The position numbers and the translations under genes were made by a program. Below are positions 53,141 to 61,872 of a stretch of DNA of 64,000 bases, in pieces. The stretch's first letter is position 1. Each line of letters starts with the position of its first letter. Where the stretch lies: contig NZ_CP083561.1 of NCBI RefSeq assembly GCF_025143825.1, positions 1 through 64,000 of the forward strand, read 5' to 3'. The DNA comes from Sulfitobacter sp. S223 (GTDB lineage Bacteria > Pseudomonadota > Alphaproteobacteria > Rhodobacterales > Rhodobacteraceae). The notes under the pieces are model-generated. The model was given only the letters and a program-made list of their open reading frames with translations. It was not told where the DNA came from and searched no databases.

Positions 53141-54033
53141 ATCGTTAATTCCATTCCGTCCTGAGCAATCGTCCACCCTGCCGCCTCGGCCTGTTTCTTT
53201 TGCTCTGACGTGGGGCGCAAAACGGGATTGGTGTTGTTCATGTGAACAAAGACCTTTTGCCTGACAGATATATCCTCGAATGCTGCAATGGATCCATTGG
53301 GCCCCGACATCGACATATGTCCCATGCGCTGTCCTGTCTTCTGGCTTAGACCCGCCGTGACCATTTCATCATCTTGCCACAGCGTACCGTCAAACATCAC
53401 CATATCCGAACCGCTGATGCGATCGCGCAGATCATCTGTCATCGTCGAACAGCCCGGAATATAGAACACATTCTTTCCCTCGGCGCTTAGGTGCACACCT
53501 ACGGTTTGTTCGCCCTGCAGATCGGTCTGTACGGTGGCCCCCTCCAGATAAAGAGGCACCTTACCCGGCACGGCGAACAACCGTGCGGTCAGGCCTGCCG
53601 CCAGTTCAAATTCCTGATCCAGTGCAATACTGCTACGGGTGACAAACGCCGGGTTCAACGCTGCGAATATCGGATTGTCGGCAATGACCTGATGAATTTC
53701 GGCAGTTGCGAATAATTCAAACGCCTGCTGCTCGCGCAGAGTCAAAAGCCCTGCAACATGGTCTATATCCCCATTCGTCAGCAACACCGACCGTAAGGGC
53801 GACTTGCGCAGACCTGTCGGGTGCAAGACAGAAGCACGCGCCATTTGATCGCGTATGTCCGGGGATGCATTGAGAATCGCCCAGTCTGCCCCGTTCGCGC
53901 TGAACGCGACCGATGACTGGGTCTGAGGCGGTATCGCCCCTTTACGCGCAAGGTTGCAGTTATCGCAGCCACAATTCCATTGTGGCAAACCGCCCCCTGC
54001 AGCAGCACCAAGAATTTGCGCGCGGAATGACAT
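53137..54033 (-). CDS. pqqB: PQQ biosynthesis protein PqqB (metallo-beta-lactamase fold)
   Basis: This protein of 298 residues starts MSFRAQILGAAAGGGLPQWNCGC, a PqqB hallmark, and has the metal motif NGDIDHVAGL near residue 90. PqqB acts as a hydroxylase of the cross-linked Glu-Tyr intermediate and has also been linked to PQQ transport. It follows pqqA by 24 nt on the same strand. Confidence 0.95.
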   Translation of the reverse strand: MSFRAQILGAAAGGGLPQWNCGCDNCNLARKGAIPPQTQSSVAFSANGADWAILNASPDIRDQMARASVLHPTGLRKSPLRSVLLTNGDIDHVAGLLTLREQQAFELFATAEIHQVIADNPIFAALNPAFVTRSSIALDQEFELAAGLTARLFAVPGKVPLYLEGATVQTDLQGEQTVGVHLSAEGKNVFYIPGCSTMTDDLRDRISGSDMVMFDGTLWQDDEMVTAGLSQKTGQRMGHMSMSGPNGSIAAFEDISVRQKVFVHMNNTNPVLRPTSEQKKQAEAAGWTIAQDGMELTI

Positions 54034-54057
54034 TAATTACCCCGCACGCATGGTTTC

Positions 54058-54162
54058 TTAGAACAAAACGCCGTCGTCGCTCTCGCGATCGCCGTCGGGA
54101 CCGTACATGTTGATTTCCATGCCGCATTCGATTTCACGAATAATTGGTTTCGCCCATGCCAT
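54058..54162 (-). CDS. pqqA: PQQ precursor peptide PqqA
   Basis: This 34-residue peptide starts MAWAKPIIREIECGMEINMY and ends GVLF. Glu16 and Tyr20, spaced as EINMY, are the residues that PqqE cross-links to build PQQ. The ATG at 54162 follows GGGAGGAACTAAG, a strong ribosome site that suits the need for much precursor. A 15-nt element shared with the alcohol dehydrogenase lies 63 nt upstream. The Asp/Glu-rich tail (GPDGDRESDD) differs from the more basic tail of many PqqA peptides, but the functional core is intact. Confidence 0.95.
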   Translation of the reverse strand: MAWAKPIIREIECGMEINMYGPDGDRESDDGVLF

Positions 54163-54225
54163 CTTAGTTCCTCCCAAAAAATAAAGCATACCAGTACAGT
54201 TTCGTTCTGGTAAGGTCGTATGTCT

Positions 54226-54240
54226 ATGCGACCAAGGTGC
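54226..54240. promoter_or_regulatory. Shared 15-nt element upstream of pqqA
   Basis: ATGCGACCAAGGTGC, identical to 44830-44844, sits 63 nt upstream of pqqA (which reads leftward). The element is also half of an imperfect inverted repeat, GGTCGTAT-N4-ATGCGACC at 54214-54233. This favours a symmetric dimer site overlapping the pqqA promoter. Confidence 0.55.
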
Positions 54241-54335
54241 AAGTTATACCCCGGTCCGATCTTCACGTTCTTTGATTCATACCACATTCAAAGCGGCAAA
54301 GCATCAGGCTAGACGTCACCGTTGATGGGGCGTCC

Positions 54336-54367
54336 CCTGCGGGCACCGATTACAATGCGCCCGCAGG
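54336..54367 (-). terminator. Perfect GC hairpin after the BCCT gene, weak terminator
   Basis: CCTGCGGGC and GCCCGCAGG form an exact 9-bp stem around a 14-nt loop, 22 nt beyond the BCCT stop. There is no T run on the minus strand, so rho-independent termination is uncertain; it may act as an RNA-stabilising hairpin. Confidence 0.5.
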
Positions 54368-54389
54368 ATTATTAAAGATTGCGTCGAAA

Positions 54390-56033
54390 CTATTTCGTTT
54401 CGGCACGCTCGCTCTGCAAGCCACGGAAGATGCAATAGCACAGCCCCAGCAAGATCACGGTGAACAGCAAACCTGTCGAGATGACCATCGATTGAAGTGC
54501 CGCCAGACCGCCGCCAAGCAACAGTGCAATCGCAACGGCACCTTCGAAGATGCACCAGAACACGCGCTGTGGCACGGGTGCGTCTACCTTGCCCCCTGCC
54601 GTGATCGTATCAATCACCAAAGAACCTGAATCCGATGACGTCACGAAGAAAACAATCACCAGCACGATACCGATAAACGAGGTGATCGACGCCAGTGGCA
54701 GTTCCCCCAACATCTGGAACAATTGGCGCGGCAATTCCGCTGACTGGGCGCCTGTGAACCCGTCCGTGATAACTTGATGGATTGCAGTGCCGCCGAAAAT
54801 CGACATCCAAGCCACGCAAACCAGCGACGGGATAACCAAGACGCAAATGATGAATTCACGCACCGAACGGCCACGGCTGACACGTGCGATGAACATGCCG
54901 ACGAAAGGTGACCAGCTAATCCACCACGCCCAATAGAACGCAGTCCAGCCTTGGCTAAAGTTCACATCTTCACGGCCAAAAGGATTGGCAAGACCGGGAA
55001 GATATTCGACGTAGGCTGTCAGACTGTCCCAGAAGAACGAGATCAGAAAGGCAGTCGGACCGACGATCAGCGTGAACAGCGCCAGCAAGCCGGCCAGACC
55101 CATGTTGATCTCGGACAGGATTTTGACACCGCCATCAAGCCCGCGCAGCACCGATACCAGCGCCACCGCCGTGATCGCAGAGATCAGAATAACTTCTGTC
55201 TTGTTCCCCATCGGAATGCCGAACAGCTCGTTCAAACCAGCACTTGCTTGCGTCGCTCCCAAGCCAAGTGATGTCGCCAGACCAAAGAGCGTCGCAAACA
55301 CTGCCAGAATGTCGATGACATGTCCCGGCCAGCCCCAGACACGGTCCCCGAAGATCGGATAGAACGCAGAGCGGATCGTTAGCGGAAGACCCTTGTTATA
55401 AGAGAACAGGGCCAGCGCGAGACCGACGATCGAATAAATCGCCCAAGGGTGCAGACCCCAGTGATAGATCGTTGCAGCCATCCCCAGCCGGATCGCTTCG
55501 TCCTGATTGTCCAAAGCACCAGCAAGCGGAGCCCAGTCAGTGCGCAGGCCACCTTCGGCAGCAGTACCGCCAACAGAAGATGAGAAATGCGACAGCGGCT
55601 CTGATACGCCGTAGAACATCAGGCCGATACCCATACCGGCGGCAAACAGCATCGAGAACCACCCCAGATAGGTATAGTCAGGGCTTGCCGTAGACCCACC
55701 AAGCCGGATCTTACCGAATGGCGAAACGATGAGGAACAATGCAAAAATAACAACCAAATCGGCCGAACCGATCAAGAACCAGTCAAAGTTCTTGGTTGTA
55801 AAATTGAACATGCCGCTAAAAATAGCGGCCGCCTGCTCTGGCAAAGCCAGCGTGAAAAACACAAAGGCCACGATAGCGGCCCCTGAAATGGCAAAAACAG
55901 GATTATGAATGTCAAAACCAAACGGGCCAACAGCCCCGTCAACGTTATCTTGACCGATCTCATACTCTGTATCGATGACATCCGAGGCTCCCTGTGGGGC
56001 AGGTATGCCTTGGTTCGTTGTTTCATCAGACAA
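54390..56033 (-). CDS. BCCT-family betaine/choline/carnitine transporter
   Basis: This protein of 547 residues has twelve predicted membrane helices and the BCCT signature (GWTAFYWAWWISWSPFVGMFIARV). An acidic N-terminal tail precedes the first helix. Such carriers take up glycine betaine, choline or related osmolytes with Na+ or H+; the substrate cannot be chosen from the sequence. A TTG start at 56033 follows AGGAG with six-base spacing and is the best start. The sox genes 25 kb away could use the products of betaine breakdown, but the distance makes this only a hint. Confidence 0.9.
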   Translation of the reverse strand: MSDETTNQGIPAPQGASDVIDTEYEIGQDNVDGAVGPFGFDIHNPVFAISGAAIVAFVFFTLALPEQAAAIFSGMFNFTTKNFDWFLIGSADLVVIFALFLIVSPFGKIRLGGSTASPDYTYLGWFSMLFAAGMGIGLMFYGVSEPLSHFSSSVGGTAAEGGLRTDWAPLAGALDNQDEAIRLGMAATIYHWGLHPWAIYSIVGLALALFSYNKGLPLTIRSAFYPIFGDRVWGWPGHVIDILAVFATLFGLATSLGLGATQASAGLNELFGIPMGNKTEVILISAITAVALVSVLRGLDGGVKILSEINMGLAGLLALFTLIVGPTAFLISFFWDSLTAYVEYLPGLANPFGREDVNFSQGWTAFYWAWWISWSPFVGMFIARVSRGRSVREFIICVLVIPSLVCVAWMSIFGGTAIHQVITDGFTGAQSAELPRQLFQMLGELPLASITSFIGIVLVIVFFVTSSDSGSLVIDTITAGGKVDAPVPQRVFWCIFEGAVAIALLLGGGLAALQSMVISTGLLFTVILLGLCYCIFRGLQSERAETK

Positions 56034-56386
56034 ATGAATCTCCTTTTCTAATTACGTCGATCCAAATCATCCCTTGTCAGCATCGGGGCGGGCAACAGCC
56101 AAGTAATCCACTTACCGTTTCATCGCCTTGCGATAGTAGCAGCGATTATACCGTTACCAAAAGAGAAAGGCCGCAATGCCAACATGGTTTTGATCACATC
56201 TACCTTGCGTAACAGCCTTCTGCCCAAAACCGCAACCAGTCATGGGCAGTGATATCCCACATTCAAATATGGACATGTGTCGCGAGATCAGCAGCGGCTT
56301 ACCCAACCGCGGGGATTCATGGTGATGTCTTCAAATATGAATGTGATATACGAGCATGGATCGCAGTTGGGCAAACGAGGGCACAC
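56034..56386. other. Divergent intergenic region with an imperfect inverted repeat
   Basis: These 353 nt separate the BCCT gene from the epimerase gene. Two related arms (about 56251-56277 and, inverted, 56324-56351), each carrying CACATTCA-like sequence, face each other. I see no gene. The region should hold both promoters. Confidence 0.45.
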
Positions 56387-57262
56387 ATGACGACACGGGT
56401 TCTGGTTCTGGGCAGCAGCGGACGCATCGGCACATTGTTGCGCCGCAGCTGGGCGCAGTCTGACGGTGCGGTTGCGCAACCGGAGACAGAGTTTGTCTTT
56501 CAAACGCGCCACGCCACCGCCGAACACACTCAGGATATTCTCTGGGACCCTCTACAAGAACCCTCTTCGTCCGTCGTGACTGCCGGCCCTTTTGACTGCA
56601 TGATTGTGCTGTCGGGTATTGTCCCCAAACCAAGCGCCGATTTCACGCTGAATACGACCATCGCAATCGCAAGCATCACTGCGGCGGCGCGCCTTGGAAT
56701 CGGGCATGTCCTTCTGGCCTCCACCTCGGCAGTATACGGAAACTACAGCGACAGCCCCTTTGCCGAAAACGCACCCCTGAAACCGGTCAACGACTACGGT
56801 CGCTCGAAACTGGAGATGGAGCAAGCGGCACAGGCCCACGCCCGTGCATCCGGCGTAGGCCTTTGCTGTTTGCGGATCGGCAATGTTGCAGGCGCGGATG
56901 CGTTGCTGTGCAATGGGGCCGCACTGGCGCCCGGTGAAACCCTGACGCTTGACTATTTTAGCGACGGGGGCACGCCTGAACGGTCCTATATCGGGCCAAA
57001 AAGCCTTGCCTGCGTATTCCGCTCATTGGTGGCGCAGCGCGACAGCCTGCCTTCGGCCCTCAACATCGCCACGCCACAACCGGTCACAATGCGCGCACTG
57101 GCCGAAGCCGCGCAAATGCCCCTTGTGCTTGTCCGCGCCAATGAGGAAGGTCACCAGCACATCACGCTGGACTGCGCCGCCTTGGAAGCACTGCACCAGT
57201 TTGCCGCCAAAGAGACGACCCCCGCAGAAATGGTCCGCCAGTGGAAAGACCTGCGCCAATAG
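56387..57262 (+). CDS. NAD(P)-dependent epimerase/dehydratase family protein
   Basis: This 291-residue extended-SDR protein has the Rossmann motif VLVLGSSGRIG at the N-terminus and the YGRSK-like catalytic region in VNDYGRSKLEMEQ near residue 145. It acts on an NDP-sugar or a similar substrate that cannot be named. The ATG at 56387 begins at the Rossmann strand; an in-frame extension to 56249 adds 46 residues without homology and is rejected. It converges with the aminotransferase pseudogene, leaving 17 nt. Confidence 0.8.
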   Translation: MTTRVLVLGSSGRIGTLLRRSWAQSDGAVAQPETEFVFQTRHATAEHTQDILWDPLQEPSSSVVTAGPFDCMIVLSGIVPKPSADFTLNTTIAIASITAAARLGIGHVLLASTSAVYGNYSDSPFAENAPLKPVNDYGRSKLEMEQAAQAHARASGVGLCCLRIGNVAGADALLCNGAALAPGETLTLDYFSDGGTPERSYIGPKSLACVFRSLVAQRDSLPSALNIATPQPVTMRALAEAAQMPLVLVRANEEGHQHITLDCAALEALHQFAAKETTPAEMVRQWKDLRQ

Positions 57263-57279
57263 CGCGGACCGCGTGCCAA

Positions 57280-58410
57280 TCAGGCGCGGGGATAGGCCTT
57301 CAACGCGCGCGACAGCCGGTTCAACCCCTCTGACAGATTGACAGCCTCTCCGCCGCCAACACCCAACCGGATGTGGTTGGGTTGTTCATAAGAACTGCCC
57401 GGTAGCAAAAAGGTACGGTAGGGATCGGCAAGCAGGAAGCGGGCAAACGCTTCGCTATCGATGCCGTCCGGCAAATGCGCCAAACCGATCAGCCCCGCGC
57501 GCGGACTGACCTACTGCAGCCCGTCTTGCTGCGCGATCCAGTCGTTGATTTGGGCCAGATGTGCCAACCCTTCGGTCCGTGCCTTGGTCAACGCGGGGTC
57601 ATAGCGTTCCGGTCGCAAGGCAATTTCAGCGATGACCTCACCCATGATGTTCATGATCTCTGACGAGTTTTCGCGCAGGATAACTGCATCGCGGATCAAC
57701 CCCGCATCGGGGCAAATGATCCAACCCGTGCGCAGCCCTTGCAGACCAAGCGCCTTGCTGACCGACCCTGTGGTGATCCCGCGCGCATACATGCCAGCAA
57801 TACTGGGCGCGCGCGGCCCCTTCCATTCAAGGCCGGCGTAGACCTCATCCACCAGCAGCCACGCGCCCACGCGGTCGGCAATCTGCACGATCTCAACCAG
57901 TTCAGCCGCATCCAGCATATCGCCAGTCGGGTTGTTGGGGTTGGTCAGGAATATCATCCGCGTACGGGCCGTGACAGCATCCGCCAGCTCATCAATCGGC
58001 AGACGCCAGCCATCCGCTTCGTGCCGCGTTACCTTGACCACCGTTGCACCGATGGCCTTTGCCAATACCTCTGCTTGCGGCCAACCGGGGGTTTCGATCA
58101 CGATCTCGTCACCCGGTTGCAGCAGTTGCATGATCGCCAGATAATTTGCCTCGGCGGCACCGGCGGTGATCAGCACATCGGCAGGCGCGCAGACACCCGC
58201 CAAACCCGCCTGACGCAACACGTGGTCTTTCAGTTCTGGCAAGCCGCTGAAATCACGGTTGTTCCAATCCAGCGGCATGTCCGGATCAAGATCATCCAGA
58301 AAATCACCCAAACTGGGCGATTGCGCGAGAGAAAAGCCAACTATGGCTTCGGGCGCGGCTTCTGTCGTTTCAAGAAGATATTGAAATAACGTGTGTATCT
58401 TGACTTTCAT
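57280..58410 (-). pseudogene. PLP aminotransferase (class I/II) interrupted by an in-frame TAG
   Basis: The 376-codon frame is continuous but for one TAG at 57513-57511. Upstream it has GLPELKDHVLRQ, the LTNPNNPTGDM loop, the Asp in LLVDEVYAGLEW and the PLP lysine in TTGSVSKALGLQGLRTGW. Downstream the same frame goes on with VSPRAGLIGLAHLPDG and ends with the substrate-carboxylate Arg in HIRLGVGGG. The stop replaces what is probably a Trp (TGG to TAG), just before VSPRAG. The truncated product would lack that Arg. It is either a recent null, a sequencing error or a translated readthrough. The ATG at 58410 is used. Confidence 0.85.
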
Positions 58411-58434
58411 GCCGTGCCCCCGTTTGCTTGGGCC

Positions 58435-59193
58435 ATGAAAAACCATGTGCAGCTAAAGGGCAAACCCATTCGTCTGGCAGTGCTGGATTACGGGCTGTTT
58501 CAGGTCCACGCAAATGATCGCATCATCGGCATTTGCGGTTTTGTCATCCAGACCGACGCGGATGAAACCGTACTGATCGACACCGGATTTCCCGAAAAAT
58601 ATGCGCTGGATGCAGAGGCGGCCACGGCAGAGGATGATCTGGGCAGCTTTGGCCGTGTCCTGTCTGTCACGCCCGACAACATGCCCGCCGCTCAGCTGGC
58701 AAAGCTGGGGATAGCCCCGTCCGATATCACGTTGATGATCCAAAGCCACACCCACATCGACCACGTGGGTCACATGGGCATGTGCCCCCACGCACCAATC
58801 CTGATTTCCGCTGCCGAACGCGCCCTGCCCCGCCCGCTTTATTGGTCGGGCAAACAGGCGATGGACTGGCCGAAAGCGGAATACCTGCTGGTAGAACGGG
58901 ATTTCACCTTGGGCGAAGGGTTCGACGTGCTGCTGTGTCCCGGTCATGCGCCCGGTCAGTTGGCGTTCTTGGTCACGCTGCCGCAAACGGGCGTGGTGCT
59001 GCTGACCTCTGACGCAATCAGCCGCGCGTCAGAAATTGACGAAGGCTTTGCCGGTTCTTGGGACGTGCCGCTGGCGATCCATCACGGTGACCGCCTGATG
59101 AAACTGGCGGCGGATCTGGATGCCATGGTGATCTTTGGACATTCACCCGAACAATGGCCCAGCTTAAGGAAAGCGCCCGATTGGTTTGAGTGA
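58435..59193 (+). CDS. Metallo-beta-lactamase-fold hydrolase (lactonase-like)
   Basis: This protein of 252 residues has the metal motif SHTHIDHVGH (HxHxDH), a second ligand region in CPGHAPGQLAF and an Asp in LLTSDAISR. The layout resembles N-acyl-homoserine lactonases and related lactone hydrolases, but substrate specificity is open. The ATG at 58435 leaves a 24-nt gap to the divergent aminotransferase start. A GTG at 58393 would overlap that gene by 18 nt and add 14 residues. The location suggests a shared promoter with the damaged gene. Confidence 0.82.
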   Translation: MKNHVQLKGKPIRLAVLDYGLFQVHANDRIIGICGFVIQTDADETVLIDTGFPEKYALDAEAATAEDDLGSFGRVLSVTPDNMPAAQLAKLGIAPSDITLMIQSHTHIDHVGHMGMCPHAPILISAAERALPRPLYWSGKQAMDWPKAEYLLVERDFTLGEGFDVLLCPGHAPGQLAFLVTLPQTGVVLLTSDAISRASEIDEGFAGSWDVPLAIHHGDRLMKLAADLDAMVIFGHSPEQWPSLRKAPDWFE

Positions 59194-59197
59194 TCGC

Positions 59198-59923
59198 TTA
59201 GCGCACGTCCCGTCCCTGATTGAGAATGATCACATTCCCGCTTGAGATATCGCCCGCAGGCGAGACCAGAAAGCCTACCCAAGCTGCAATCTCTGACGGC
59301 TGCATGGCACGGCCATGGGGCATTTTCGCGATGGCATTGGCCAGCACCTCTTCGCTGACCACACCGAACAGCGGCGTTTCGGTCATGGCCGGCGCGATAG
59401 AGTTCACGGCAATCTTTTCGCGCGCATAGCGCCTAGCAAGGTCCTTGGTCAACGTATCAAGCGCAGCCTTTGAAGCGCGGTAATGCGGCGGATCGAAAGC
59501 ATCAAAATTATACGCACCGTTGGATGAGATATTGACTATCTTGCGCACGCCTTCGCGCCCTTCCATCAGCTTGATCGCCGCCTGACAGCAGTGGAAAGCG
59601 CCAGAGAAATTAAGCGCCATTTGCCGTTCGAATTCGTCTTCGGGGATGTCAGGGAATTCGGACATAAAACAAGTGCCCGCGTTGTTCACAAGCACATCGA
59701 CGCCGCCGAAATCTGCTGCGATCTGCTCAAACGCTTCCGAGATCGCGGGCTTGCGCATCAGATCGGTAACAATGCCTGTAAACGATGGATCGTCCGACAT
59801 CTCCTTTAGCCCTGCGGCGTCCACATCAAGGCCCACCACCGCCAAGCCATCCGCGATCAACTGCGCGACAATCGCGCGGCCCATGCCACCTGCCGCACCG
59901 GTGACTACTGCAACCTTTTGCAT
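59198..59923 (-). CDS. Short-chain dehydrogenase/reductase
   Basis: This 241-residue classical SDR has the cofactor motif TGAAGGMGRA, NNAG in LVNNAGTCF and the catalytic Tyr and Lys in HYRASKAALDTL, with the Ser in NISSNGAYN. Asp in VVGLDVDAAG after the Rossmann strand points to NAD(H). The substrate is unknown. It ends 4 nt from the MBL hydrolase and starts 13 nt after the kynureninase-like gene, so the two are probably one operon. Confidence 0.87.
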   Translation of the reverse strand: MQKVAVVTGAAGGMGRAIVAQLIADGLAVVGLDVDAAGLKEMSDDPSFTGIVTDLMRKPAISEAFEQIAADFGGVDVLVNNAGTCFMSEFPDIPEDEFERQMALNFSGAFHCCQAAIKLMEGREGVRKIVNISSNGAYNFDAFDPPHYRASKAALDTLTKDLARRYAREKIAVNSIAPAMTETPLFGVVSEEVLANAIAKMPHGRAMQPSEIAAWVGFLVSPAGDISSGNVIILNQGRDVR

Positions 59924-59936
59924 ATTCTTGTCCTTC

Positions 59937-61034
59937 TTATTTGCGTAGCGCATCGAACAGACGGCCCACATGTTCCGTCGTTGTAATCGCACCGGGCGAA
60001 AGGCGCAGGATCGTCCCGCGCGCATCTGCATAAATGCCCTGTCCGCGCAATTCGTCCACCCGCGCTGGGGCATCTTCAAGCTGCAACATGACAGAACCAC
60101 CGCGCTGACCTTCGTTCCGAGGCGTGGTTATCCGGATGCCAGCGGCATCGGCCAGATCAATGATCGCGCCGGTTAGTGCGCGGTTGTGGGCAAGCAAACC
60201 CGTTTGCCCCGCGTGCCAGCGCAACGCCGGTACTGATCCGACGCACGCCATGACCGACGGCGTTCCATGCTCGAACCGCCGCGCATCAGGTGCGTAGGCG
60301 AAAGCGTCCAGATCCCATGAAAACGAGTTGTCCTGAGAGAACCAGCCGCGCAGCTCCGGCGTAACCTCTGCGATCAGGTCTGCACGCATTTGTACAATCC
60401 CCGCACCCGGCGTTCCGCAGAGCCATTTCAGCGTGGTGGACACCACAAAATCTACCGAAGTTTCCTGCAGCGAAAACGGGATAATCCCGACGCCCTGCGT
60501 CAGGTCCACCCCGACAAACGATCCCATCGCCTGCCCGTGTGCCAGCAACCGCGCCAGATCAGGCCGGTGCGATGCGGTCGAGGTGACAAACGTCAAAAGA
60601 GCCAGCCCCACATCCGGCCCCCAAGCCGCCAGCATATCGTCATCTTCAACCCAGAACGCCCCGTCGCGAAGCGGCACGGTATCCAATGTGAACCCCATGC
60701 GCGGAGCCAGCCCCGCCAGCAGAAAGTGCAACGAGGGAAAGCAATCCGCCGCGATCAGCACCCGCTTGCCGCGCAGCCGCTCACCCAATCCGCCCATCAC
60801 TGAATAAAGCGCGGTCGTCACGTTATCCGCCGATGTCAGCGTGCCCGCGTCTGCCCCGATGAGGTCTGCCCACAGCTGCAAAAACTCTGCCCTTGCGGTC
60901 AGCATCTTGGGCCATTGCGCATCATCATATGCGCCCCAGACATCGGTGAAATGCCCAAGTGCGGCGGCCATTTGTTCGGCCTTTCCAGGATATTGGCCAA
61001 TAGAGTGATAGAGAAAATAGGCAGGGTCAGTCAT
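59937..61034 (-). CDS. Class V PLP-fold enzyme, kynureninase-like
   Basis: This protein of 365 residues is a class V aminotransferase-fold enzyme. The PLP lysine lies in VSTTLKWLCGTPGAG, preceded by the Asp in VGVDLTQGVG. The order of motifs (DNVTTALYSV, LTFVTSTASHR) resembles kynureninase and related lyases. No kynurenine genes are adjacent, so it may act on another amino acid. The ATG at 61034 (MTDPAYF) is preferred to one seven codons upstream. It is the first gene of a two-gene unit with the SDR. Confidence 0.78.
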   Translation of the reverse strand: MTDPAYFLYHSIGQYPGKAEQMAAALGHFTDVWGAYDDAQWPKMLTARAEFLQLWADLIGADAGTLTSADNVTTALYSVMGGLGERLRGKRVLIAADCFPSLHFLLAGLAPRMGFTLDTVPLRDGAFWVEDDDMLAAWGPDVGLALLTFVTSTASHRPDLARLLAHGQAMGSFVGVDLTQGVGIIPFSLQETSVDFVVSTTLKWLCGTPGAGIVQMRADLIAEVTPELRGWFSQDNSFSWDLDAFAYAPDARRFEHGTPSVMACVGSVPALRWHAGQTGLLAHNRALTGAIIDLADAAGIRITTPRNEGQRGGSVMLQLEDAPARVDELRGQGIYADARGTILRLSPGAITTTEHVGRLFDALRK

Positions 61035-61104
61035 TGCGCGCTCCGTTTGGGCCAAGCCTAAAGCTTGCGCGCATGTTCTTGAACCCCTGTCGCACGCACA
61101 TTAG

Positions 61105-61872
61105 ATGTTAGCGATGATAAAACACCTCCCCTCCCGACAAATCATCCTGCGCGGCGCCCATAATGTCCGTGATCTTGGCGGTTATGTGACGGCGCAAGGC
61201 GGCACCGTGCCATGGCGCCGGTTCTTGCGCGGTGATTGCCTGCACCGTCTGGACGAAGGAGAACCGGAGCGCCTGCATTTCGAAGGGCTGCGCATGGTCG
61301 TCGATCTGCGTACCGCCCGCGAAGTCCAGGAAGCGCCCAGCCGTCTGGACCGGATGCGTGGCGTTGAATGGGTCAACCTGCCGTTGTTCGATGCGCTTTC
61401 GCCCTCCGCACTGGCAGAGGTCGACGTGCCGGAGGGCCATCCGCTGCTGGCCATGTATGTCACCGCGATCGAAACCCGCGGCGAAGCGATTGCCGGTATT
61501 CTGGATCGGATCGCCAAAGTGCGCGAAGGCGCGGTTCTGTTCAACTGCACCGCCGGCAAGGACCGTACAGGCATCATTGCCGCGCTGTTGTTAGGACTGG
61601 CAGGCGTGTCGCATACAGACATCATCGCTGATTATGCGATGACCGAAACCCTGATCCCCGAACTGGTCGCCGAATTCCTCAGCCGGTCACGGGCGCGCGG
61701 TGGCGATGTCGAGGCCTATGCCACTCTGCTTGAAAGTCCCGCCAGTGCTATGGCCGGATTGCTGGGGCATCTCGATACCAAATACGGCTCTGTTATGGGG
61801 TATTTTGACCATATCGACATCCCCACCGAAACCCTCTCGCGGCTTCAGGTTCGTATGGGCGTTACAGGATGA
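61105..61872 (+). CDS. Tyrosine-protein phosphatase family protein (Y_phosphatase3)
   Basis: This protein of 255 residues has the phosphate loop CTAGKDRTG (C-x5-R), with the nucleophile Cys near residue 149, and the family N-terminus RGAHNVRDLGGY. These enzymes act on phosphotyrosine or inositol lipids. It diverges from the kynureninase-like gene and overlaps the SMP-30 stop by 11 nt in a tail-to-tail arrangement. An ATG at 61114 is equally possible as start. Confidence 0.85.
   Translation: MLAMIKHLPSRQIILRGAHNVRDLGGYVTAQGGTVPWRRFLRGDCLHRLDEGEPERLHFEGLRMVVDLRTAREVQEAPSRLDRMRGVEWVNLPLFDALSPSALAEVDVPEGHPLLAMYVTAIETRGEAIAGILDRIAKVREGAVLFNCTAGKDRTGIIAALLLGLAGVSHTDIIADYAMTETLIPELVAEFLSRSRARGGDVEAYATLLESPASAMAGLLGHLDTKYGSVMGYFDHIDIPTETLSRLQVRMGVTG

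Noticed and set aside
54282-56268. CCACATTCAAA found both near pqqA (54282-54292) and near the epimerase gene (about 56258-56268)
   Set aside because: Eleven bases can match by chance in 64 kb, and the two sites have unrelated surroundings.
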